Of a stretch of 6,425 nucleotides of DNA, positions 1 through 5,155 are shown piece after piece. A program made the translations under genes and the position numbers. Source of the stretch: Ktedonobacteraceae bacterium (GTDB lineage Bacteria; Chloroflexota; Ktedonobacteria; Ktedonobacterales; Ktedonobacteraceae). How positions within the stretch are numbered: position 1 is the stretch's first letter; every line of letters starts with the position of its first letter. The stretch is from NCBI GenBank assembly GCA_014896635.1, contig JADBKA010000260.1, forward strand, positions 1-6,425, in the 5' to 3' direction. The notes below the pieces were generated by a model. That model did no database searches, had not been told where the DNA came from, and worked only from the letters and a program-made list of their open reading frames with translations.

Positions 1-140
1 CTCCAACTCCTACTCCTCCTCACCCGCAGAAATCATCCATTCCGGGTGATGCCGCTTCATCTGCCACGTTCTATACTACAACAACCCGCCATACTACGAT
101 ATATCGCTAGCGGGAAATGATATCAAGTCCCTTTGGATAC

Positions 141-168
141 TGATGATTGGGGTGTTCCCCAATCATCA
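141..168 (+). terminator. Perfect 12-bp hairpin, probable terminator of an upstream gene or regulatory stem-loop
   Basis: The arms TGATGATTGGGG (141-152) and CCCCAATCATCA (157-168) are exact reverse complements around the four-base loop TGTT. Only TTT follows on the plus strand, so the U-tract is short for an intrinsic terminator. There is no T-run on the minus-strand side, so a plus-strand role is likelier. It lies about 70 bases before the oxidoreductase start and could equally be an operator or leader hairpin if transcription begins upstream of it. The rest of 1-237 has no supportable gene. All three plus frames run open from the left edge and stop at 47-49, 108-110 and 118-120, so the tail of an upstream gene is possible but its frame cannot be chosen. 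Small palindromes CGATATATCG (97-106) and CGCTAGCG (105-112) overlap each other just before the hairpin. Confidence 0.55.
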
Positions 169-237
169 TTTAACCGGATCTGATATGAGATACAGTTATT
201 GATTGATCAAGAAAAAAGGAAGGGAGAATAGATAGTT

Positions 238-1131
238 ATGCATCGAGCATTCCGCTTTGGAGTACAGAGCAGTGCCAGCATCCGGTCGCACAAGGAGTGG
301 GTGACGCGAGTGCGCAAAATCGAAGAACTGGGGTATGCAACTCTGTTAATGCCGGATCGCCCTTCTTATGGCGGCCTGATGCCTCTCACAGCACTGGCTG
401 TAGCCGCCGAGGCTACAACGACGCTACGAGTAGGCAGCTATGTGTTCTGTAACGAATACCGGCACCCGCTCCTGCTAGGGAAAGAAGTTGCTACACTGGA
501 TCTGCTCTCCGACGGACGCTTTGAACTGGGCCTGGGCGCAGGCGTTGAAGGAGACGACTATGCGCAACTGGGCATTCCTTTCGAGAGCGGAGGAATACGA
601 GTAAGCCGGCTTGAGGAGAGCGTTCAGATCATCAAGCAATTTTTTACGCAAGAGAGCGTGAACTTCTCCGGCAAGTATTATACAGTGAGCGGGATCAAGA
701 GCCTGCCCAGGCCGATCCAGAAGCCGCATCCACCCATTTTTATCGCCGGCGCCGGCAAACGACTACTCTCACTGGCTGCTCGTGAAGCCGATATTATCGC
801 TATCGCGTTCAGACGAAGCAGGCAGGGAGGAATAGGTCCGACGGATGCGACACCAGAAGAGAAGCTGGCCTGGATACGAGAGGCTGCGGGGGAGCGATTT
901 GCACATCTGGAACTGGCACAGTCGCTCTATGATCTCAAGATTACCGATACCGGCACGGATATCGTTACCCCGCCGGGCATGCCACCTGTGCCACGAAGGG
1001 AAATGAGCAGCGAGCAGGCGGCTGAGCATCTGCTGGAACTGCGAGAACGCTATGGGTACTCCTACTTCCAGGTGTACGACGGGCAGTTCGAGAACTTTGC
1101 TCCGGTGGTGGCTCGCCTGGCTGGGAGATGA
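238..1131 (+). CDS. LLM-class (luciferase-like) flavin/F420-dependent oxidoreductase
   Basis: This is a cytosolic TIM-barrel oxidoreductase of the luciferase-like monooxygenase superfamily, 297 residues long, a normal single-domain length. The N-terminus FRFGVQ (5-10), the LGYATLLMPD strand-loop (31-40), RHPLLLGKEVATLDLLSDGR (75-94), GLGAGVEGDDY (98-108), GIPF (112-115) and AAREADI (180-186) are superfamily signatures. The C-terminal FAPVVARLAGR ending most resembles the F420-type TIGR03621 (MSMEG_2516-like) group. The cofactor, F420H2 or FMNH2, cannot be settled from sequence alone, and no substrate is indicated. The ATG is preceded by AGGAAGGGAG (217-226), about 11 bases away, slightly long but purine-rich and the only good site. 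The MFS exporter follows after 93 bases on the same strand, which would suit a shared detoxification or resistance role; this is inference. The frame is intact with no sign of truncation. Confidence 0.93.
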   Translation: MHRAFRFGVQSSASIRSHKEWVTRVRKIEELGYATLLMPDRPSYGGLMPLTALAVAAEATTTLRVGSYVFCNEYRHPLLLGKEVATLDLLSDGRFELGLGAGVEGDDYAQLGIPFESGGIRVSRLEESVQIIKQFFTQESVNFSGKYYTVSGIKSLPRPIQKPHPPIFIAGAGKRLLSLAAREADIIAIAFRRSRQGGIGPTDATPEEKLAWIREAAGERFAHLELAQSLYDLKITDTGTDIVTPPGMPPVPRREMSSEQAAEHLLELRERYGYSYFQVYDGQFENFAPVVARLAGR

Positions 1132-1160
1132 GCCATATTACTCCATTCATCTGAGCGGCC

Positions 1161-1166
1161 TATAAA
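1161..1166 (+). promoter_or_regulatory. Possible -10 element for the MFS gene
   Basis: TATAAA matches a sigma-70 -10 hexamer at five of six positions and lies in the gap between the oxidoreductase and the exporter. Transcription from it would begin near 1173, right at the first base of the leader hairpin. No good -35 stands 16-18 bases upstream (TTACTC at 1138-1143 is poor), so the promoter is weak, activator-dependent or not real. Confidence 0.25.
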
Positions 1167-1171
1167 ACCCT

Positions 1172-1207
1172 GATCCGATGCTGTTTTCCTGCAAACACTA
1201 TCGGATC
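1172..1207 (+). promoter_or_regulatory. Two-tier inverted repeat / leader hairpin directly before the MFS ribosome binding site
   Basis: The outer arms GATCCGAT (1172-1179) and ATCGGATC (1200-1207) are perfect complements. Inside them TGTTT (1182-1186) pairs with AAACA (1193-1197) around the loop TCCTGC. The junction is one possible G-U pair (1180/1199) and one C/C mismatch (1181/1198). Together they form a long, nearly continuous stem-loop ending four bases before the purine-rich AGGAAGAGGAG (1211-1221). There is no T-run after it, so it is not a standard intrinsic terminator. It could be a DNA operator for a drug-responsive repressor, a 5' mRNA-stabilising hairpin, or a leader element affecting exporter translation. 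Which it is cannot be told from sequence. Confidence 0.5.
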
Positions 1208-1224
1208 GAAAGGAAGAGGAGACG

Positions 1225-2481
1225 ATGCTCTCTAAATATAGATGGCTGGCGGTGGCCGCTGTTGGCCTCTCGATCTTTCTTTCTGCCCTGGATGCAACCA
1301 TTGTGGCACTGGCCTTGCCGGCAATGGCAGGCGGGTTCAGGCTTTCGGCAAGCCTGACCTCGCTGATAATCCTGAGCTATACGATCCCGCTCACCGTGCT
1401 GATTTTACCCTGTGGTATGCTGATTAGCCGCTTCCGCGTTCTGCCACTATTCCTGATAGCGGTACTGGGATTTGGCCTGGGGAGCGTCATCTGTGGCCTG
1501 GCAACAAATTTCCCGCTGCTGATAGTGGGACGAGTGATCCAGGGATGCGCCGGAGCACTGATCGGCACACAGGGCCTGGCGGTGGCAGCGGTGGTGGTTG
1601 CGCCAACTGAGCGAGGACGCGCTATGGGCTTGATCGGCTCGCTGGCTCCACTCGGTGGGATTGCCGGTCCAGGGATCGGTGGGCAACTGCTGGCACGCTG
1701 GCACTGGTCGGTCATTTTCTTTGTGAATGTGCCGATCTGCCTGCTGGCCACTCTGCTCGGACTGCTCAGTCTGCGCGGCATCAGTCTGGGAGAGCGACAG
1801 CCTGGAACACAGAGTGAGAGCGCGTTAAGCCGGATGGGAACGCTGCTGCGGCATCCGCAGTTTCTCTGGAGTCTCCTGGCGTTCCTGAGCAGCGTAACGC
1901 TGGCCGGCGCTCTTTATTACCTGCTGCCTTTCAATCTGAGTAATGTACAGCATCTCGCGCCGTCAACCGCTGGATTGATCCTGCTGTGTATGCCGCTAGG
2001 AATGGGCGTTGTAGGACTGCTCGGAGGATATCTGACGGACCGCTACGGCGCAAGACCGTTTACGCTGGCAGGCGCCGGGCTGATCCTGGTCGGCGCGCTT
2101 ATGCTCTCGCTGGCCCTGATGCAGGCGACATCTGCGCTCGATCTGAGCTGGCGTCTCCTGCTGGTGGGCGTCGGCCTGGGTCTCTTCAATGGTCCGAATC
2201 AGACGCTGCTGATGAGCGCTGGCACACGGGAAACGATGGGCGCCGCCAGCGCGCTCTCCAATCTGAGTGCGCGCCTGGGATCAGTCTTAGGTCCGCTGCT
2301 GCTCGGCGCCGCCTGGTTTGTGTTGCCCGCGACAGCGATGCAGATGAGCATTGGTGTAGTAGTGCTGGTCACCTTGAGCGCATCGAATGTGCTTTGCGCC
2401 TGGCTGGTCAGGCCAGAGACGCGGAATCTCCCGCATAAAAGCGATGCCGCTCGGCAAGAACAGGGAGAGATTCCGGGATAG
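1225..2481 (+). CDS. MFS transporter, DHA-type multidrug exporter-like
   Basis: This is an inner-membrane proton-coupled efflux-type transporter of the major facilitator superfamily, 418 residues long with about 12 hydrophobic helices, shorter than the 14-helix EmrB/QacA proteins. Family marks include LDATIVALALP (22-32, the drug:H+ antiporter helix 1 motif), GRVIQGCAGALIG (102-114) and the antiporter motif C, in which PLGGIAGPGIGG (142-153) carries the GPxxGG core. WHWSVIFFVNVP (159-170) is typical of EmrB-like proteins. The loop 2-3 motif A is degenerate (GMLISRFRVLP, 64-74), while the second-half copy GGYLTDRYGARP (267-278) is well kept. A charged linker at about 184-210 joins the halves, and the hydrophilic tail from about 395 is cytoplasmic. 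The start ATG follows AGGAAGAGGAG (1211-1221). The substrate is unknown. The hairpin ahead of the gene may control it. Confidence 0.93.
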   Translation: MLSKYRWLAVAAVGLSIFLSALDATIVALALPAMAGGFRLSASLTSLIILSYTIPLTVLILPCGMLISRFRVLPLFLIAVLGFGLGSVICGLATNFPLLIVGRVIQGCAGALIGTQGLAVAAVVVAPTERGRAMGLIGSLAPLGGIAGPGIGGQLLARWHWSVIFFVNVPICLLATLLGLLSLRGISLGERQPGTQSESALSRMGTLLRHPQFLWSLLAFLSSVTLAGALYYLLPFNLSNVQHLAPSTAGLILLCMPLGMGVVGLLGGYLTDRYGARPFTLAGAGLILVGALMLSLALMQATSALDLSWRLLLVGVGLGLFNGPNQTLLMSAGTRETMGAASALSNLSARLGSVLGPLLLGAAWFVLPATAMQMSIGVVVLVTLSASNVLCAWLVRPETRNLPHKSDAARQEQGEIPG

Positions 2482-2538
2482 GACTGGCGAAGAAAGCAGA
2501 TCATCATGGAAGCAACTGGTCATGCTGACAAAAGGTAT

Positions 2539-2562
2539 GAACACTCTTCCGAAAAGTGGTTC
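2539..2562. promoter_or_regulatory. Imperfect dyad abutting the membrane-protein promoter
   Basis: CACT (2542-2545) pairs with AGTG (2555-2558) and TTC (2547-2549) with GAA (2551-2553) about a central C. An outer GAA/TTC pair (2539-2541/2560-2562) forms if one base (2559) is bulged. It lies 58 bases after the MFS stop and ends one base before the proposed -35 at 2564, a position typical of regulator binding sites. It could instead be a weak MFS terminator, but the T-content after it is low. Confidence 0.3.
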
Positions 2563-2563
2563 T

Positions 2564-2590
2564 TTGAATGAAAAGATCTCTTGCTAAGAT
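2564..2590 (+). promoter_or_regulatory. Candidate sigma-70-type promoter with extended -10 for the four-helix membrane protein
   Basis: TTGAAT (2564-2569) resembles the -35 consensus at four positions. TAAGAT (2585-2590) resembles the -10 at four positions and has the extended TG one base before it (2582-2583). The spacer of 15 bases is short, which an extended -10 can tolerate. Transcription would begin near 2597, giving a leader of about 40 bases before the ATG at 2638. Confidence 0.4.
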
Positions 2591-2637
2591 AGATTTTTAT
2601 CAATCCATCATCACAGTACGTTTCTAAGGGAGGAACT

Positions 2638-3030
2638 ATGTTTGTACGCATCGTTCAGGCTATTATAGGAATAGCCGGCCTGGGAGCACTGACGTTGGGC
2701 CTGCTGTACTGGATCTTTCAGATTGATCTGGTCAACTGGCACATGCTGTTCGGCTTAACAGTCGCACTCGGGCTGTTGATCCTGGCAGTTGTGGCTCTTC
2801 TTACCGGGGGATTACGGGGATTAGGGGCAGTGAGTCTCATATATGCACTTATTGTCCCGGTCTTCGGATTGACCCAGGCCACGCTACTTCCGGGCGACTG
2901 GCACTGGCTAATCCGGGTAGCGCATCTACTAGTCGGCCTGGGTGCGCTGGCGCTGATGGGGACAATAACAAGGCGCTACCTGAGCCTCAAGGCAGCGGAG
3001 AACAGGCAGGAATCTTCTCAGGTGAGTTGA
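2638..3030 (+). CDS. Small four-helix integral membrane protein of unknown function
   Basis: I do not recognise this 130-residue protein. It has four clear hydrophobic segments, at about residues 6-27, 34-55, 61-83 and 90-110, and a short polar C-terminal tail (RRYLSLKAAENRQESS) that the positive-inside rule places in the cytoplasm. The N-terminus should then also be inside. Histidines lie at helix edges (H35, H89, H96) and NWHMLFG / DWHWLIRVAH recur before helices 2 and 4, a spacing faintly like small cytochrome-b-type or DoxX-like proteins; that is too weak to call. There is no signal peptidase site or catalytic motif. The ATG is well supported by AAGGGAGG (2626-2633), four bases upstream. 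It has its own promoter candidate, so it is probably not simply the tail of the MFS operon. The NTF2-like gene follows after 127 bases. Confidence 0.8.
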   Translation: MFVRIVQAIIGIAGLGALTLGLLYWIFQIDLVNWHMLFGLTVALGLLILAVVALLTGGLRGLGAVSLIYALIVPVFGLTQATLLPGDWHWLIRVAHLLVGLGALALMGTITRRYLSLKAAENRQESSQVS

Positions 3031-3157
3031 TTTCCCAGGATTCCCTTAACACCTCAACCTCACGATTTATCGAAGAGCAGCTTTGAGAAGTTTTTGCTGA
3101 TCACATCCCAGTCCACACACAATTACACAATGGCTTGAAGAATGAAAGGAGTCCATC

Positions 3158-3559
3158 ATGAGTCAAGAACACACCGAACAGGAGATCACACGTCTTATAG
3201 ACGCCTGGAACGCTGCCGAATTGCGCGCGGACGCTGCTTTTATTGCGAAAACGCTGGCCGATGACTTCATCGGCATAGGTCCGCTTGGCTTCATGCTGAG
3301 TAAGCAGCAGTGGCTCCAGCGCCATCAGTCCGGCGAAATGAAGTATAGCGCGCTCAATTTAAGTGAGGTTAAGGTGCGTCTATACGACCAGGCGGCCATC
3401 GTGATCTGCCGCCAGGATCAGCAGGCGAGCTATCGCGGCAACCCGATCAACGCTCAACTGCGTACCACGCTGGTGTTCGTTGATCAGCAGGGAGAGTGGC
3501 GACTGGCCGGGCTACACTACTGCAATATTGGTCAACCACCATCCTTCGCACGATCCTGA
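3158..3559 (+). CDS. NTF2-like / DUF4440 (SnoaL-like) small protein
   Basis: This is a 133-residue cytosolic protein with the cone-shaped alpha+beta fold of the NTF2-like superfamily. It is complete and of usual length. An N-terminal helix (about 5-34) leads to LADDFIGIGPLG (33-44) and SKQQWLQRH (48-56). Beta strands follow around VKVRLYDQAAIVICR (71-85) and RTTLVFVDQQGEWRLAGLH (102-120), which is the DUF4440 pattern. Family members act as small-molecule-binding proteins, isomerases or hydrolases, and many have no known function; nothing here selects a substrate. The start is secure: AAAGGAG (3145-3151) sits six bases before the ATG. The 127-base gap to the preceding membrane-protein gene has no clear promoter or terminator, so co-transcription is possible. 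A GC-rich dyad begins 25 bases after the stop. Confidence 0.9.
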   Translation: MSQEHTEQEITRLIDAWNAAELRADAAFIAKTLADDFIGIGPLGFMLSKQQWLQRHQSGEMKYSALNLSEVKVRLYDQAAIVICRQDQQASYRGNPINAQLRTTLVFVDQQGEWRLAGLHYCNIGQPPSFARS

Positions 3560-3583
3560 CCATCCCATCCCATACCACCCTCT

Positions 3584-3609
3584 GCCGGCGGCTCAGCTGA
3601 GTCGCCGGT
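3584..3609. terminator. GC-rich dyad after the NTF2-like gene, possible terminator stem
   Basis: CCGGCGGCTCAG (3585-3596) and CTGAGTCGCCGG (3597-3608) are complementary except for one G-U position, with a further G-U at the base. As RNA this forms a strong stem with a small loop around CAGCTG, 25 bases after the NTF2-like stop. Only TT follows on the plus strand, so it lacks the U-tract of a classic terminator. It may act as a transcript-end stabiliser, a tract-less terminator or a protein-binding dyad. Confidence 0.4.
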
Positions 3610-3672
3610 TCTGCTGGCTGTCTCACGAGAGAAAATTGCCTGTTCGCACTCTTGCTTATCAATGCCCATAGC

Positions 3673-3704
3673 TGTCATTTTGACAAATTCTGTTAATATG
3701 TCAA
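3673..3704. promoter_or_regulatory. Cluster of TGTCA/TGACA half-sites, operator-like
   Basis: TGTCA (3673-3677), TTT, TGACA (3681-3685) make a perfect 13-base inverted repeat. TTGACA (3680-3685) then pairs with TGTCAA (3699-3704) across 13 bases as a second overlapping inverted repeat. Two more half-sites lie downstream at 3729-3733 (TGTCA) and 3811-3815 (TGACA, inside the -35 of the next gene). The arrangement suits a regulator of the 3911 gene. Against this, the first four sites fall inside the coding-looking minus-strand frame, so they may reflect codon use. Confidence 0.3.
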
Positions 3705-3778
3705 TATCTATAGCAGGATCTCCCTGCCTGTCAAGTTCGCCGATGATTAAGAAGCGGAGTCGAGATACCCCCGCCTCA

Positions 3779-3790
3779 CGTTGTACAACG
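3779..3790. promoter_or_regulatory. Perfect 12-bp palindrome upstream of the -35, possible operator
   Basis: CGTTGTACAACG is its own exact reverse complement. It sits 19 bases upstream of the TTGACA box of the gene at 3911, a usual place for an activator or repressor site. TTGTACAA cores are bound by several unrelated regulators, so no family is assigned. Confidence 0.35.
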
Positions 3791-3809
3791 CCCCATCACA
3801 CTTCCCGGT

Positions 3810-3838
3810 TTGACAATCTATCACAGGAGCTTTAGACT
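3810..3838 (+). promoter_or_regulatory. Sigma-70-type promoter of the LOR/SDH-region gene
   Basis: TTGACA (3810-3815) is a perfect -35, and TAGACT (3833-3838) matches the -10 at four of six positions with the ideal 17-base spacer. Transcription would start near 3845, leaving a leader of about 65 bases. This is the best promoter in the window. The rest of the 3560-3910 gap holds the dyad, the minus-strand frame and the half-sites listed separately. Confidence 0.6.
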
Positions 3839-3910
3839 GGCATTGTTATCTATCATAGAAAACAGAGGCGGCCATTCGTCTCTAAAATAAAGAACAAAGA
3901 GAGTTTTTTT

Positions 3911-5131
3911 ATGAGTACCGTTCATGAAGTTGTGGAATTGAGTGGGCATATTATCGATTCATGGACGCTGCCGCGCGCGTGGGATATCATCATGGATCGC
4001 GGCGGCAACTTTGACGTGGAAGTGATGCACGTCGGCGTCCATAAAAGCGAACCCAGCTATGTGCGCATGAAAGTTGAAGCGCCCGACTCCGAAACGCTTG
4101 ATCTGATTATCTCCGAGTTGCAACAGCTTGGCGCCGCACTGCTACATGGCGACGATGCACAGACTGCTAGAGTAGAGCAGGATGGCGTACTGCCAAACAA
4201 CTTCTACTCAACAACGAACCTGCCGACCGAGGTACGCCTCTATGGACAGTGGGTGCCTGTGGAAAATATCGAGATGGACGTTGCCATTGTGATAGACAGA
4301 GCCAGCCGACGCGCCTACGGCAAGCCGATGCACGAGGTGCGCGTCGGCGACGAAGTCGTGACCGGCCACGATGGTATCCGCGTCCGTCCCTTTGAGCGCA
4401 ACCGTGAGCGCGAAGCCTTTGCTTTTATGCAGAGCGATGTCTCGTCCGAAAAGGCAAAAGTGTTGCTGATTCACGAAATTGCGCGCCAGATGAAAGAGAC
4501 ACGCGCACGCAATGAGAAGATTCTCTTTGTGCTCGGTCCTGCCGTTATCCATACCGGAGCAGGACGTTACGTCGCCGAGCTGCTGCGGCGCGGCTACGTG
4601 CAGGTCATCTTCGGTGGCAACGCCATCGTCACCCACGACGTTGAAGCCGCACTCTTCGGCACCTCGCTCGGTGTGAACCTCAAGACCGGTGTGCAGGTCG
4701 AGGGGGGACACCGCAACCACCTGCGGGCTATCAACGTCATCCGTGCTATCGGTTCGCTGGAAAAGGCCGTCGAAAGCGGTCTGCTCCGTGAGGGGATCGT
4801 TTACGAGGCCCTCAAGCATAAGGTACCGATGGTGCTGGCTGGCTCGATCCGCGACGACGGGCCGATGCCCGGTGTGATTACCGATATGATCGAAGCGCAG
4901 CGACGCATGCGCGAAGAGATACGCGGCGTGGGTATGGCACTGATGGTCGCCTCGATGCTGCACGCTATCGCTACCGGCAATCTGCTCCCCGCGCATGTCC
5001 ACACTGTTGTTGTAGATATCAACCCGGCAGTCGTGACCAAGCTCGCAGATCGCGGCAGCTTCCAGGCCGCCGGCCTCGTCACTGACGCCGAGCTGTTTCT
5101 GCGCGAACTGGTCGAGGCACTGTCCGAGTAG
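3911..5131 (+). CDS. LOR/SDH-region protein (TIGR00300 type), putative ornithine cyclodeaminase
   Basis: This 406-residue cytosolic enzyme has an N-terminal domain (about 1-100) opening with VVELSGHIIDSWTLPRAWD (7-25) and containing GGNFDV (31-36). A middle part (about 103-165) follows, then a C-terminal nucleotide-binding-type domain (about 180-406). The last shows family hallmarks: LFVLGPAVIHTGAGRY (205-220), FGGNAIVTHDVEAALFG (234-250), EGGHRNHL (264-271), AGSIRDDGPMPGVITDM (310-326) and VDINPAVVTKLADRGSFQ (368-385). This is the conserved LOR/SDH bifunctional-enzyme region. Archaeal members and the C-terminal half of cyanobacterial AgrE/ArgZ are linked to NAD-dependent conversion of ornithine to proline and ammonia. 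That activity here is inferred. There is no N-terminal arginine dihydrolase domain. The start matches the family N-terminus, but the Shine-Dalgarno is weak (AAAGAGAG, 3896-3903) and is followed by seven Ts up to the ATG. The saccharopine-related role is a less likely alternative. Confidence 0.88.
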   Translation: MSTVHEVVELSGHIIDSWTLPRAWDIIMDRGGNFDVEVMHVGVHKSEPSYVRMKVEAPDSETLDLIISELQQLGAALLHGDDAQTARVEQDGVLPNNFYSTTNLPTEVRLYGQWVPVENIEMDVAIVIDRASRRAYGKPMHEVRVGDEVVTGHDGIRVRPFERNREREAFAFMQSDVSSEKAKVLLIHEIARQMKETRARNEKILFVLGPAVIHTGAGRYVAELLRRGYVQVIFGGNAIVTHDVEAALFGTSLGVNLKTGVQVEGGHRNHLRAINVIRAIGSLEKAVESGLLREGIVYEALKHKVPMVLAGSIRDDGPMPGVITDMIEAQRRMREEIRGVGMALMVASMLHAIATGNLLPAHVHTVVVDINPAVVTKLADRGSFQAAGLVTDAELFLRELVEALSE

Positions 5132-5155
5132 GTGCCGTGTCGCTCCCGTTCTCGT

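Larger units (their letters stand above)
3532..3795 (-). pseudogene. Start-less coding-looking frame, probable gene remnant (unknown family)
   Basis: Reading the minus strand from just after an in-frame TGA (3796-3798), an 87-residue frame stays open to the TGA at 3532-3534. It contains no ATG, GTG or TTG until the ATG at 3676-3678, where no Shine-Dalgarno is seen. The upstream part is nonetheless protein-like: REAGVSRLRFLIIGELDRQG, then DPAIDIDILTEFVKMTAMG, then IDKQECEQAIFSRETAS. It has mostly purine-first codons, many acidic and aliphatic residues and no low complexity. The last 25 or so residues (from about SAEPPAEGG) read through the 3584-3609 dyad and into the antisense of the NTF2-like gene, and look non-native. 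The simplest reading is a decayed or 5'-truncated gene. A 48-residue small protein from ATG 3678 is less likely. I recognise no family. Confidence 0.35.

Noticed and set aside
58..72. Repeated ATACTAC at 73-79 and 91-97, considered as a binding-site repeat or the start of an array.
   Set aside because: There are only two short copies, no spacer regularity and no further units.
169..196. Weak promoter-like pair TTTAAC (169-174) and TACAGT (191-196) before the oxidoreductase.
   Set aside because: The -35 matches at only three positions. A promoter must exist somewhere upstream but this pair is not good enough to call.
2506..2571. A 21-residue frame after the MFS stop, in the same frame, ending in KWFFE.
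   Set aside because: It is too short, has only a weak upstream purine stretch, and overlaps the dyad and the -35 of the next promoter. A read-through extension of the exporter has no support.
2387..2587. A 66-residue plus-strand frame overlapping the MFS C-terminus.
   Set aside because: Most of it is a shadow of the exporter in another frame and it has no ribosome binding site.
3078..3099. Small stem CTT-TGAG-AAG followed by TTTTT in the gap before the NTF2-like gene, considered as a terminator.
   Set aside because: The stem is only about five pairs including a G-U, too weak for a terminator call.
4208..5002. Long 264-residue open frame antisense to the LOR/SDH-region gene.
   Set aside because: It is rich in His, Asp and Val from the complement of GC-biased codons, has no ribosome binding site, and lies entirely within a gene with clear family motifs.
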